Origin: Chloroflexota bacterium
GTDB taxonomy: Bacteria > Chloroflexota > UBA11872 > VXOZ01
Direction of reading: 5' to 3'
DNA: 64,000 nucleotides
Assembly: GCA_958295775.1 (NCBI GenBank)
Contig: CATQHC010000005.1
Location: forward strand, 62,001-126,000
How positions within the stretch are numbered: position 1 is the stretch's first letter; each line of letters begins with the position of its first letter. A program made the position numbers and the translations under genes. This document shows, in pieces, positions 50,607-59,282 of this stretch. The notes under the pieces were generated by a model that worked only from the letters and a program-made list of their open reading frames with translations, was not told the origin of the DNA and searched no databases.

Positions 50607-51242
50607 CTATGGCACTGCTTCATCCGCCGCTGAGGTACCTTCGGACTTAGGATTACTCCCCGACCGCGCCAAGAGCCTAATCACGAAGAAGCCGCCGACA
50701 AGCAGTACCATAAAGACAACAAACAAGATGTCAAGATATTGGTCGATGAACTCCGCAATCGGTTCGCCAAAGAAGGCGATCAGCAGGCCGACGGCGAAGA
50801 AGCGTGCGCCCCGTCCTATGAGCGACGCCAGCATGAAGCGGCCGAAGTGCAAGCGGAACATACCGGCCGTGACGGTAAACACCTTATAGGGAATCGGTGT
50901 GAGCGCGGCAATGAGGATTGCCCAGACGTCATGGCGCTGATACTTTTGCTCGACGAACTGGATCTTGTCCTGCGAGAAGAGGCGGTCCACCACCGGGCGT
51001 CCGCCCCACATGCCAATCATGTAGCCGATGCCGGCGCCGATGAGGGAACCGAGGAGACAGATGGCGGCAAAGACCAGGGCAAAGCTCGGTTTGCCGACAC
51101 CCAACGCAATTAAGAGCGGGTCCGGCGGCACCGGAAAGATAATCGACTCCGCCGCCGACAAAACAAAGAGCGCCAACCCGCCATACGGCGAATCCGCCCA
51201 GGCCAGCACCCAATCCACGAGGTCATGCAGAAGGTCAAACAA
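50607..51242 (-). CDS. VTT-domain (DedA/YqaA-like) membrane protein
   Basis: A 211-residue inner-membrane protein. 'LFVLSAAESIIFPVPPDPLLIALG' is the re-entrant P-P-D/E motif, 'GSLIGAGIGYMIGMWGGRPVVDRLF' and 'YQRHDVWAILIAALTPIPYKVFTVTAGMFRLHFGRFM' are the core of the VTT (SNARE-associated) domain, including the Gly/Arg residues of the family. A polar tail follows the last helix. DedA-family proteins are lipid scramblases or transporters involved in envelope homeostasis. Co-directional with the DUF488 genes, 17 bases after them, so possibly the last gene of that transcript. Confidence 0.87.
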   Translation of the reverse strand: MFDLLHDLVDWVLAWADSPYGGLALFVLSAAESIIFPVPPDPLLIALGVGKPSFALVFAAICLLGSLIGAGIGYMIGMWGGRPVVDRLFSQDKIQFVEQKYQRHDVWAILIAALTPIPYKVFTVTAGMFRLHFGRFMLASLIGRGARFFAVGLLIAFFGEPIAEFIDQYLDILFVVFMVLLVGGFFVIRLLARSGSNPKSEGTSAADEAVP

Positions 51243-51259
51243 AGTCTAAATCCTCTTAC

Positions 51260-51733
51260 TCAAGTGAGATGCTCAACTTCAACAGCGCCCCATTGCCCGT
51301 TGAAGTACTCCGCCACCAACCGGCGGTGACAATGGTCCGGCTCGTGCTCGCTGCACAGCAGGCAACTGTTTTCAATGGTCGCTCTTAGTCTCTTCGTGAT
51401 GCGTATTCCACCAGTGGGTCGGATTCCGTCCGCAAGGATGCGCCGTTCGTGCAAAAGGGAGCGGAAAGTGCGTTCGTAAGTTGCCCAGTCACAATCTCCA
51501 TTGCGATAGGCCTCCAGCAATTCCTTAGTGGGCGCGAGGTCCGGCGCATGGATATACTGCATCCGGCAGATTCTCTTCAGAAGATACGGCAGGTCGTCGC
51601 CATGCGCAAAACGCGCCAATTGCGATGCGTTGTTCAGCCGCACGTCTATTAGGCGTTTCGCACCAGAATCCCGCAGTAAGCCAAAGAATTCCGCGGCCGA
51701 CTTCTTAGTAAAGCCGATGGTGTATATTTTCAA
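51260..51733 (-). CDS. DUF488 family protein, copy 2
   Basis: A 157-residue soluble protein. 'KIYTIGFTKKSAAEFFGLLRDSGAKRLIDVRLN' is the DUF488 N-terminus and 'CLLCSEHEPDHCHRRLVAEYF' the conserved Cys/His-rich C-terminus. The R-L-N-x-x-S (instead of R-S-x-P-x-S) and the Cys set place it in the subgroup with 'DVRL'. DUF488 function is not established; the C-x-x-C-x6-C-H-R site may bind a metal or nucleotide. It lies downstream of another DUF488 gene and two dual-OB-like genes on the same strand. Confidence 0.85.
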   Translation of the reverse strand: MKIYTIGFTKKSAAEFFGLLRDSGAKRLIDVRLNNASQLARFAHGDDLPYLLKRICRMQYIHAPDLAPTKELLEAYRNGDCDWATYERTFRSLLHERRILADGIRPTGGIRITKRLRATIENSCLLCSEHEPDHCHRRLVAEYFNGQWGAVEVEHLT

Positions 51734-51838
51734 GGCGTGTACTCCAAGTCGGTACCTCTTGACGAGAGGTGTGGGCGGTCTGGGTACCCGCCCTCTATCA
51801 AGTTCAGAGCAAGACTCTTGCTATCAAGACGGAGAGTG

Positions 51839-52492
51839 TCAATCTTCGGAGGGTTCCTGCCAGCGCGCGCCCACGCGCTTCGCTTGACGCTTTACAGCGT
51901 CCGCTATCACCTCTTCATGTGAGCGGAAAAGGTCGCCAATGTAATGAATCTCAGTTTCGTCCAGCAGCCGATTCATTACGTTTACGTGACTCTCTAAACT
52001 GCCGTCGGCGTGGATATGCGCCACGGCAACGCCCTGCTTTGCCAGTGTCTGGGCGATCAATAGGGTACGGTGGCAGTCCAGTGGCTCTTTCTCGCTGCAC
52101 ATCAGGGCCAGTCGGCGTGCAGTGGAAGAAGCCGTTCGTCCTGAGCCTGTCGAAGGATGAACGGCTGCGGTGTCCAGGACGTACGCGAGGCCTTTCTCAA
52201 ATGCGGCTGTTGCCGCCAGCTTGTCATACGTGACACGCCCGTCGGCGTCGTAGCACACACGGTCCGCCGGTTGGCCGCCAAGCTCTTTGCCGCGGAAGAT
52301 GTAGCGGATGCCAGCTTCCTTCAGGGCCTCTTCCAAGTCTTCCTTATTGAAATGAGGTAAGTAGCGGCTGTAGGGCGCTGAACGCACGTCCACAACCGTG
52401 TCTACGCCGTGCATTTGCAGTAGCGTCAGAAACTCCTTTGGCTCATGATTGGAGTGGCCGATGGTGAACACCGGATGAGAAATGTTGCCCAT
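51839..52492 (-). CDS. DUF488 family protein, copy 1, with repeat insertion
   Basis: A 217-residue protein whose N-terminus 'VFTIGHSNHEPKEFLTLLQMHGVDTVVDVRSAPYSR' and C-terminal 'LALMCSEKEPLDCHRTLLIAQTLAKQGVAVAHI' are classic DUF488. Between them, residues ~110-123 ('VHPSTGSGRTASS') are encoded by a family D palindrome (52130-52166) inserted in frame; relatives have only a short linker here. The protein probably still folds because the insert lies between secondary-structure elements; this is inferred. 17 bases separate it from the upstream dual-OB-like gene. It belongs to a four-gene set. Confidence 0.88.
   Translation of the reverse strand: MGNISHPVFTIGHSNHEPKEFLTLLQMHGVDTVVDVRSAPYSRYLPHFNKEDLEEALKEAGIRYIFRGKELGGQPADRVCYDADGRVTYDKLAATAAFEKGLAYVLDTAAVHPSTGSGRTASSTARRLALMCSEKEPLDCHRTLLIAQTLAKQGVAVAHIHADGSLESHVNVMNRLLDETEIHYIGDLFRSHEEVIADAVKRQAKRVGARWQEPSED
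52130..52166. repeat. Family D palindrome inside the DUF488 coding region
   Basis: Outer arms AGCCGTTC and GAACGGCT are exact reverse complements around GTCCTGAGCCTGTCGAAGGAT. It is the same element as at 28327-28365 in the other orientation and keeps the reading frame of the host gene open. Confidence 0.85.
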
Positions 52493-52509
52493 GCTCTAAC
52501 TCTTAGGCA

Positions 52510-53193
52510 CTAATTGATTACAGCGGCAATCAACTTGTAGCAATAGCCGTCCACGAACGCTTCGGCAAGGCTAATCGTCAAGAAACACTCGCCAATTTTG
52601 TGATTTCCGATTGAAGCATATTCGCGTTCGCAGATGGGATCAGTAACCGAAAGACGATACTCCGTCTCGGCGTGATGAAAGTTCCCATAGATTTTCCTGC
52701 GAACCGTGTTGGAGAAGGGATTAGATTTGTCATACACATCAAGCACTAGATTGCTAACCTCAATGAGGCACAAGGATACTGCAAGGCACTCGGCATCTTT
52801 ACCAGACACTCTATTGTTAAGCCCATTACTGGATTCGGAGCCACCACTCCAAAGCTGCTCAACAGGGTCGACAAGCTGGCGCAGGCCCCCCACGTTCACA
52901 CGTTTCTCCAGTGTCCAGTAATACTCAGGGTTAAGCAGCCAGTTTTCTTGCTGATGGCCTCTTGGTCTCGCCTTGAATAAGGGCACATCGACTACATCGA
53001 GCACGGCTGGCTCGCTCCCATCTCTATACTGTCGTTCGCATCGATCAAGTGCCTCATCCTCGCGATTGCTAACTGGCCGCACCCAAGCACCAGTGCTGCC
53101 ATCTTTCAGCAGTTCCTTCCCCGCGATGCAGCGACCGCCTTTCTTCCATGAGTTTGCGAGGCACACGATGCGTTTGGTGATGATGTCTGCCAT
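52510..53193 (-). CDS. Dual-OB (DuOB)-like domain protein, copy 2
   Basis: A 227-residue soluble protein. 'TKRIVCLANSWKKGGRCIAGKEL' and 'GAWVRPVSNREDEALDRCERQYRDGSEPAVLDVVDVPL' are shared with the next gene upstream, followed by 'NWLLNPEYYW' and a C-terminal beta-rich half with 'YRLSVTDPICEREY' and 'GECFLTISLAEAF..GYCYKLIAAVI'. The pattern is what I recall as the dual OB-fold domain, which would suggest nucleic-acid or nucleotide binding; untested. AGGAGG eight bases before ATG 53193 sets the start. Low GC; coupled closely to the DUF488 genes. Confidence 0.75.
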   Translation of the reverse strand: MADIITKRIVCLANSWKKGGRCIAGKELLKDGSTGAWVRPVSNREDEALDRCERQYRDGSEPAVLDVVDVPLFKARPRGHQQENWLLNPEYYWTLEKRVNVGGLRQLVDPVEQLWSGGSESSNGLNNRVSGKDAECLAVSLCLIEVSNLVLDVYDKSNPFSNTVRRKIYGNFHHAETEYRLSVTDPICEREYASIGNHKIGECFLTISLAEAFVDGYCYKLIAAVIN

Positions 53194-53242
53194 GCACACG
53201 TCCTCCTCATGAATACTCCACGATATCGCTCAGAGTGATGCA

Positions 53243-54019
53243 CTAAAGCGTGAATAGTGGAATCTGCCCTGTGCTCTCGCTCGGAACGTCCGTTACACTC
53301 TGCTGTGAAGGCGAAATGATGGCGGCGATGAGTTTGTAGGCATAGCCCTTGTGCGGCCCACCGAGGCTTATGGTAAGGAAACAAGCGTCAAGCGCGTAAC
53401 TGCAACTGGGCCGCTTACCGTAAGTTTGCTCGTAGATAGCATCAGTGACGCCCAGCCGATACTCTACTCCATCATACCGGAATCGTCCCTGCACTTTATA
53501 CAGGTATCGACTCTTCAATCTTAGCTTGGATGATGTCTTAGTCGTGGACACTTCCAACCAGTCAACCCGGATGAGACGCAGCGAACTATTGAGGGCATTG
53601 GCAAGGTAAAGCGGGACTCTGTCGTTCTGTCCCTTATCGCTGCTGTGTCCGTTAGTCCAGAGCGGGCCTGCCGGGTCGGTGAACGGCTTCAGTTCATCTA
53701 GTGTAATGCGGCGCACTCTACTCCAAAAAACGTGTGGGTAGGTAGGATGCGGGTCGAGCAGCCAGTTTTCCGATTGGTACGTGTTTGGCCGCGCTTCGAG
53801 CAACGATACGTCCATAACGTCGAGCACGCGCGGCTCGCTGCGGTCCTTGTACTGCCGCTCGAATGCATTTACCGCTTCATCCCCACGGTCGCTGACGGGC
53901 CGCACCCACGCGCCGGGGCATCCCTTCGCCAAGAGTTCCTTACCGGCGATGCAGCGGTCACCCTTCTTGCGAGAGTTGGCCAGGCAGACGATACGCTTGA
54001 CAATGGAGTTCGTTGCCAT
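53243..54019 (-). CDS. Dual-OB (DuOB)-like domain protein, copy 1
   Basis: A 258-residue paralogue of the following gene, sharing 'VKRIVCLANSRKKGDRCIAGKELL', 'GAWVRPVSDRGDEAVNAFERQYKDRSEPRVLDVMDVSLLEA' and 'YRLGVTDAIYEQTY..' with 'ACFLTISLGGPHKGYAYKLIAAIISP'. It has an extra C-terminal tail ending 'GQIPLFTL', reminiscent of the short peptide ends that contact clamp-like partners (Q-x-x-L-F), a resemblance only. GGAG seven bases before ATG 54019 supports this start over the longer frame. It begins the four-gene set. Confidence 0.75.
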   Translation of the reverse strand: MATNSIVKRIVCLANSRKKGDRCIAGKELLAKGCPGAWVRPVSDRGDEAVNAFERQYKDRSEPRVLDVMDVSLLEARPNTYQSENWLLDPHPTYPHVFWSRVRRITLDELKPFTDPAGPLWTNGHSSDKGQNDRVPLYLANALNSSLRLIRVDWLEVSTTKTSSKLRLKSRYLYKVQGRFRYDGVEYRLGVTDAIYEQTYGKRPSCSYALDACFLTISLGGPHKGYAYKLIAAIISPSQQSVTDVPSESTGQIPLFTL

Positions 54020-54149
54020 TTGCGTGCTCCGGTAAGGGGAATGGAGGCGAGGAGATGTTCTTGTCAATAATGATCCAGCACGTTGAATTGTACAGCCCCT
54101 GGCCCGGCTTGAAAGTTAGGCCGCCGAGTAGAATGAGAACGCACGATAT

Positions 54150-54470
54150 CTAATACGCAGCCGGGGCGTAGACGTTCAGCGTGCGGAGGGGTTCGTTGCC
54201 GGTGCAGCGGAGTTCGTGGGGATCGCCGGCCTCGATGATGAGCACGTCGCCTGGGGCTAGCGGCGCGGTCTCGTCGCGCACAGTGGCCTCGCCGTGGCCG
54301 GATACGACGTAGACCACCTGATCGGACTGCGGATGGTCGCTGGCGTGCAGGCCGCCGGTCTTCTCGCCGGGACCGAGTATCAGAATGCCAACCTGGCTTT
54401 GTGCTGTGCCAGCAACTATGCGAAAGAGTGAATCTTCCGCGAGAACTGGTGTGACGTTAACCGGTTTCAT
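54150..54470 (-). CDS. Cupin-domain protein
   Basis: A 106-residue single beta-barrel cupin. Motif 1 is 'LHASDHPQSDQVVYVVSGHGEATV' (H-x5-x-E-like pattern with H, D, Q), motif 2 'GDVLIIEAGDPHELR' with the final His. Metal-binding residues are mostly in place, though the Glu of motif 1 is replaced by Gln or Asp. GGAGG seven bases before ATG 54470 sets the start. It could be a small sugar or amino-acid isomerase-type cupin or a regulatory sensor; nothing near it indicates which. Confidence 0.8.
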   Translation of the reverse strand: MKPVNVTPVLAEDSLFRIVAGTAQSQVGILILGPGEKTGGLHASDHPQSDQVVYVVSGHGEATVRDETAPLAPGDVLIIEAGDPHELRCTGNEPLRTLNVYAPAAY

Positions 54471-54989
54471 ACCCGTGCCTCCACAAGAGTGACACTCTCT
54501 ACAAAGCTCTTTATGTATCTCTACACGATCGGATGGAATTGTGCTGGAGCGGTGAAGACTCCCCCAGGGAGCGGGAACCGGATAGCCAAAAACCCTCACA
54601 TCCCGGCACTATCCTTTATGACAGGGCGTTGCTCCTGTGCTTTTGACGAGGGTCTGGGAAGTGCCTACCAGAGTCAATTGTGTGTCAGCCAAAGAGAGGG
54701 AGTCACCTTGGCAGCCTTGGTTGTATGCAGCACGCTCGTGTGTGATTGGAGACCCTTGGGAGACCTATGCGAAACCCCTTTTCCCCTTTCTGGGTGAAGT
54801 CCGGGCTGGGGATGAAGAACGGCTTCGCGGCTAGCGATCCCTCGCTACCCACGCCCCCTCTGGATTCCTGCCACGTATCAGGTACGGGGCCGGCTTTTCG
54901 CCCGAATGACGGAGTTATTCAAAGGTCTCCTGAGGAAACTGAATGCCGGATTGCCCTGCATGCGCAGCACGCGCAGCTTGCGAATGCAC
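54471..54989. other. Intergenic region with a family C-like repeat
   Basis: 519 bases between the cupin and EF-G-like genes on the same strand. Bases 54861-54913 hold a degenerate palindrome of family C type (TTCCTGCCACGTATCAGG, GTACGGGGCCGG, CGAATGACGG). No gene was supported. Confidence 0.5.
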
Positions 54990-57071
54990 TTAGGCTGAGG
55001 CTTCTTCCTTCTCCTGTTTATGCGCTGCCACCACCTGCTCCTGGGTGCTGGCGGGCACTTGCTCATAGCCGATGAACTCACTGGAGAACGTCGCACGGCC
55101 CTGGGTGAGCGAGCGCAAGTCGGTTGCGTAGCGCAGCACCTCCGCTTGGGGCACTTCCGCTTGGACCTCCATCGTGCCCGGGGAAACCATGTCCATGTTA
55201 TGTACTTTGGCGCGGCGGCTGGTGAGGTCGCCGATTACGTCACCCATGCGGTCTTCCGGCACACGTACGTTCATCTGCAAGACCGGTTCCAGGAGGACGG
55301 GCTTAGCCCTGCCCATGGCTTCCCCAAGTGCCATGGTGCCGGCAATCTGAAAGGCAATATCTGAAGAATCGACGGTGTGCTCCTTGCCGTCGACGAGCGT
55401 TACGCGCAAGTCGACCACCTCGCCGCCGGCGAGCGTACCCTCTTTCATGGCTTCGCGGATGCCCTTGTGCACCGCCTCGCGAAACGGTGCGGAGATTGCG
55501 CCGCCGAAGATCTTATCGACAAATTCGAAACCCTCGCCTCGTTCTGCCGGTTCGACCTCGATATTGCAGACCGCATACTGCCCATGGCCGCCGGTTTGGC
55601 GCACAAAGCGACCCTCCGCCGCTGCCTTGCCGGTGATTGTCTCCTTATAGGGCACTTTGGCTGGCACAGTCTTTACATCGGCGCCGAACTTGCGCTTCAT
55701 GCGCTCGAGCGCGACATTGATATGCGTTTCTCCAATGCCCGACAACAGTGTCTGGCCGGTTATGGGTTGCCGTTCAACGTGCAGGCTGGGGTCTTCTTCC
55801 GTAACCCGCGCCAGCGCGCTGCTGAGCTTTTCCAGGTCTTCTTTCGACGTAGGTTCGATCGCGGCGGTAAAGAGCCACTGCGGGAATGTCACCGCCGGTA
55901 ACGTAAAGGCTTGCTTCCGTTCGCTCAGGGTGTGGCTGGTCACCGTGTCCGCCAACTTGGCGATGGCGCCCAAGTCTCCCGCGGCGATGTGGTCTGTAGT
56001 CTCTTGTTCGCGACCGCGCATGAAAAGCAACTGACCGACACGCTCTTCAGATTCCGTGATCGCGTTCCACACGCGGGAATCCGAGCGCAGCGTGCCCGAA
56101 TAGACGCGGACGAAAGTCAGCTTGCCCACGTAGGGATCGCCCAGGGTCTTATAGACAAAGGCCGCGAGCGGGCCTTCGGAGTCCGCAGCAAGCTCCACTT
56201 CTTCACCGCCTTGCGTGGCGGTAGCGGGATCAGTCTCAGCCGGCGAGGGGAGATAACGGATGATCGCCTCGATGAGCGCCTGCACGCCGACGTTTCGCGT
56301 CGCTGAACCGCACAACACCGGCGTGAGTTGACCGGTGAGCACTCCCTCGTGGAGGGCGGTCTGCAGCTCTTCGGCAGAAATGTCTTCGCCTTCCAGGTAT
56401 TTCTCCGTCAGATCGTCGTCCAGTTCCACCACGCTCTCGATGAGAGTCTGCCGATACTCCTCAACGGTATCTTCGAGGTCTGCGGGTACCTCCGCCTCAG
56501 TCACCTCATTGTCGTTATGGAGGTATGCCGCATTCGCCAATATGTCGACCACACCTCTAAAGTCGTCCTGAGACCCAATGGGAACATGCAGCGGCGCCAC
56601 ACTGTTGCCAAAGTACTCGCGCAGGCTGTCCAGCGTCGCAAAGTAGTCGGCATTCTCGCGGTCCATACGATTGACAAAAATCAAGCGCGGGAGTTCGTGG
56701 GCGGTGATGCGTTCCCATGACTCCTCCGTGCCAACCTGCACACCGCTTGACACGTCCACCACCAGCACCGCGCCATCGGAAACATGCAGGGCGCTGGCGA
56801 CCTCTCCCGTAAAATCTGCATAGCCCGGCGCGTCGAGCAGGTTTATCTTGGAGTCATTCGACTCTACCGGAACGAGCGAGAGATTGAGGGAGATCTGGCG
56901 CTTGACCTCGTCCGGATCATAGTCTGAAACCGTGCTGCCGTTGTCCACGGAGCCAAGGCGGCCAATGGCGCCGGTAGCGTACAGCATCGCTTCTGCAAGC
57001 GAGGTCTTGCCTGCGCCCACGTGGGAGAACAGCCCAACATTACGAATCGCGTCCGTTGCATACGCCTTCAT
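54990..57071 (-). CDS. Elongation factor G-like GTPase (EF-G paralogue)
   Basis: A 693-residue translational GTPase. G1 'GLFSHVGAGKTSLAEA', switch I region 'GSVDNGSTVSDYDPDEVKRQISLNLSL', G3 'LLDAPGYADF', G4 'FVNRMDREN' (Arg for the usual Lys in N-K-x-D), domain II onward 'FVYKTLGDPYVGKLTFVRVYSG' and C-terminal domain V 'PVLLEPVLQMNVRVPEDRMGDVIGDL'. The V-G-A-G instead of I-D-A-G P-loop and the short switch are features of the second EF-G group rather than the canonical FusA. It may act in translation under stress or ribosome recycling; unproven. ATG 57071 is chosen over an upstream frame. Confidence 0.9.
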   Translation of the reverse strand: MKAYATDAIRNVGLFSHVGAGKTSLAEAMLYATGAIGRLGSVDNGSTVSDYDPDEVKRQISLNLSLVPVESNDSKINLLDAPGYADFTGEVASALHVSDGAVLVVDVSSGVQVGTEESWERITAHELPRLIFVNRMDRENADYFATLDSLREYFGNSVAPLHVPIGSQDDFRGVVDILANAAYLHNDNEVTEAEVPADLEDTVEEYRQTLIESVVELDDDLTEKYLEGEDISAEELQTALHEGVLTGQLTPVLCGSATRNVGVQALIEAIIRYLPSPAETDPATATQGGEEVELAADSEGPLAAFVYKTLGDPYVGKLTFVRVYSGTLRSDSRVWNAITESEERVGQLLFMRGREQETTDHIAAGDLGAIAKLADTVTSHTLSERKQAFTLPAVTFPQWLFTAAIEPTSKEDLEKLSSALARVTEEDPSLHVERQPITGQTLLSGIGETHINVALERMKRKFGADVKTVPAKVPYKETITGKAAAEGRFVRQTGGHGQYAVCNIEVEPAERGEGFEFVDKIFGGAISAPFREAVHKGIREAMKEGTLAGGEVVDLRVTLVDGKEHTVDSSDIAFQIAGTMALGEAMGRAKPVLLEPVLQMNVRVPEDRMGDVIGDLTSRRAKVHNMDMVSPGTMEVQAEVPQAEVLRYATDLRSLTQGRATFSSEFIGYEQVPASTQEQVVAAHKQEKEEASA

Positions 57072-57409
57072 ACGGTTTGTACCCTTACTGGAGAAAGAGG
57101 TATAGTGCACTTAAGATTGGCATTATATACCAGAGCGCAGCAACGCACCAAAACTGCTCGGACTCTATGGTCGCATAGGTTGCGTTTTTGGGCATTGCCT
57201 CTAAGCATTCCACTTGATCGTGCACGTTGTGCGGAGACCACTTCTGTCACGCACGTGAACCGGTTAACAACCGAGAACGCAGTAAAGCAATTGTCCGTCG
57301 GGGCCTTTTAATTGCGGTATAGGGTGACCGTTGCCGCGCCGGAGAGGTCGCTAGGAAATCCAGAGATGGCGTTTGTGTGGCAAGCAAGACCAGGAAATGA
57401 GGGAGCATC
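57072..57409. other. Divergent intergenic region
   Basis: 338 bases upstream of both the EF-G-like gene and the small membrane-protein gene. No recognisable RNA, repeat family or short gene was found. Confidence 0.4.
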
Positions 57410-57764
57410 ATGAAGATCTTTCGCATTGTGGTGCTGGTGCTGGCGGTGATACATCTACTCCCGGTGGGCTTGACAGCCGGCGGCGGTTTTGCCGATGGAG
57501 GCAGCCTCTGGGAACGTCTCGCACTTATGCTGGTACATCCGGTGACCGCTATTCTACTCTTGATCATAGTGGCGCTGCCCACACCCTCCCGCAACCTGCT
57601 CATGATTGGGTCAGCGGTCATAGTGGTAAACGTGATTGCCGACGTAGCGCTGGCCATTTCGGCGGGGAACACGAGGAGACTGGTGGCTGCCGCTCGTCTT
57701 TTCCGTAGTCCCGCTCATTGGGTTGGCCTACACACTGACATTGCTTAGGCGCAGCGCCGACTAG
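57410..57764 (+). pseudogene. Small four-helix membrane protein, apparently frameshifted
   Basis: ATG 57410 opens 'KIFRIVVLVLAVIHLLPVGL', followed by two more hydrophobic helices ('LALMLVHPVTAILLLIIVAL' and 'LLMIGSAVIVVNVIADVALAI'). After 'SAGNT' the frame gives an implausible Arg-rich tail ending at 57748. In the +1 frame the same bases encode 'GDWWLPLVFSVVPLIGLAY' and 'TLTLLRRSAD' ending with TAG at 57764, a fitting fourth helix. A one-base error near 57670 restores a ~117-residue protein. Family unknown. Confidence 0.55.
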
Positions 57765-57897
57765 CAGTGTTTGCTAAGTAGTGCTGCCCAGATGGCCTTC
57801 GACGCTCTGCGAGGGGTCGTCAAGGGCAACAAGAGTGACGGCTCGCATCCCCCAGAGTGAATTGTAGCCCCTCTCAGTCTTGATAGAGGAAAGGACT

Positions 57898-58632
57898 ATG
57901 ACGCAAATCGAAAAGCTAGATCGTCCGGAAGCTACTCCTTTTGCAGGAGCATATACCCTGCGCGAAACCGCAGTGCTGCTTCGGGCAACCACACCTCCCC
58001 TTAACGTCAATCTATGGCAATGGAAGCGGCGGTCCGACCAGTTTATTCAGCCTACTACCCAACACTTGTCACAGTGGATACGGCTCGGAATGGGATGGGA
58101 CAAACCGGTTAGGGTTTCCAGCAAGGACCGGGTAATTGCGTTTGCCGATCTCGTGAGACTTCGTATGATCGCTCTGCTTAGATCAAGGGGAATCGCATAC
58201 AGAGAGATCTTGGTGGCCGAGGATTACATCCGTGACCTGCGAGGTATCCGACAGCCTTTCATCACTGAAAAGATGTGGACTGCCGGTTCTGATGTCTTTG
58301 TGGCTTTTTCAGAAGAGCTAATTGCGGCGTCTCAACACGGCCAGCTTGTTTTTGAATTCATGGGAGAATTCCTCAAGCCTGCAAATCACGGTCTCATGTT
58401 TAGCTTGGATGGCTCGCCCGCGCTATGGAAGCCCTCGTCGGCAGTGCTAATCGATCCTGCAGTTCAATTCGGGGCGCCGTGCATAGCAGAAACTCGAATT
58501 GAGACTCGCTCTATCTGGTCGCTCTATCAAGCCGGTGACAGCGAAGATTCCCTGGCGGAGGCGTTCAACCTGCAAAGGAGTCAAGTAAGAGACGCAATTG
58601 AGTGGGAGCAATTGCTATCCAATGCAGGCTAG
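57898..58632 (+). CDS. DUF433-domain antitoxin-like protein with N-terminal HTH
   Basis: A 244-residue protein. The C-terminal ~60 residues ('VLIDPAVQFGAPCIAETRIETRSIWSLYQAGDSEDSLAEAFNL') are a DUF433 domain, which pairs with DUF5615 PIN-like toxins. The N-terminal half has a MerR-like winged-helix-type segment ('DLVRLRMIALLRSRGIAYREI') and is probably used for DNA binding and autorepression. ATG 57898 follows GAGGAAAGG. The stop overlaps the toxin-like gene by 11 bases, typical of toxin-antitoxin operons. GC is below that of the neighbours. Confidence 0.85.
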   Translation: MTQIEKLDRPEATPFAGAYTLRETAVLLRATTPPLNVNLWQWKRRSDQFIQPTTQHLSQWIRLGMGWDKPVRVSSKDRVIAFADLVRLRMIALLRSRGIAYREILVAEDYIRDLRGIRQPFITEKMWTAGSDVFVAFSEELIAASQHGQLVFEFMGEFLKPANHGLMFSLDGSPALWKPSSAVLIDPAVQFGAPCIAETRIETRSIWSLYQAGDSEDSLAEAFNLQRSQVRDAIEWEQLLSNAG

Positions 58633-59077
58633 TTCGGTACGTTTCTTTTTGGATGAAAACCTGCCGCCTCAGGTGGCGCGTGCCTTGGCACTAGTAGGGT
58701 ACTTAATTACACATCCACAGGATGAAGATAAGCGCGGTGAAAAAGATGCCGAACTCATATCTTGGCTGGCGCGAGAGCAATATGTTTGGATTACCAAGGA
58801 TCACGCCGCATGAAAAGTTCATGGTGATCAGCTCCTTAGAGAATGCGTTTCTGTCGTTTGGGTCAAGGGGCTAGAAGGAAAGAAGAACACGGTTAACACC
58901 CAGCAGGTGCATTTGATGTTGACCGTAGAACTACCAAAGATTATCGAGAAAATGCAGAGTGCTACTGGCCCAATGTATTTCGCGCTTTCCCTGACAAGTA
59001 ATGGTCCAAGGCTAGTAATTCTGCGTGATGAGGCAGTAGGTACAGGAAAGTCTTCGCGCGCACTTCGTAGACTATAG
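58622..59077 (+). pseudogene. DUF5615 PIN-like toxin with internal stop
   Basis: ATG 58622 starts 'MQASSVRFFLDENLPPQVARALALVG', the DUF5615 N-terminus with the first acidic residues (D-E-N), and 'WLAREQYVWITKDHAA' carries the second Asp region. A TGA at 58811-58813 follows codon 63. Beyond it the same frame stays open for another 87 codons and encodes 'KVHGDQLLRECVSVVWVKG' and a helical tail ending at TAG 59077, as in full-length family members. One base change (CGA to TGA) explains the stop. The toxin is probably inactive, whereas the antitoxin is intact. Confidence 0.8.
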
Positions 59078-59282
59078 CCTATCCAGGTAGCTGGCTTTTC
59101 CTCCCACCTGAATTAGCGGCGAGTTACCCTCAGCGCAAACTTTGATCACTCCACGTTTGCGAGAATCCAGTTCAAACTCTAGTCGCAGTGAAGCGGAGAT
59201 TTCAAACTTAATAGGCGCAAACAAATTGTGGCATAGTTCACCGTTAGGGGTGAAAACGGATCGTCACAGAAAGTCAAGACCC

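Noticed and set aside
58811-58813. TGA recoded as selenocysteine in the PIN-like toxin
   Set aside because: Homologues have no Cys expected at this position, and no SECIS-like hairpin is apparent; a nonsense change or sequence error is simpler.
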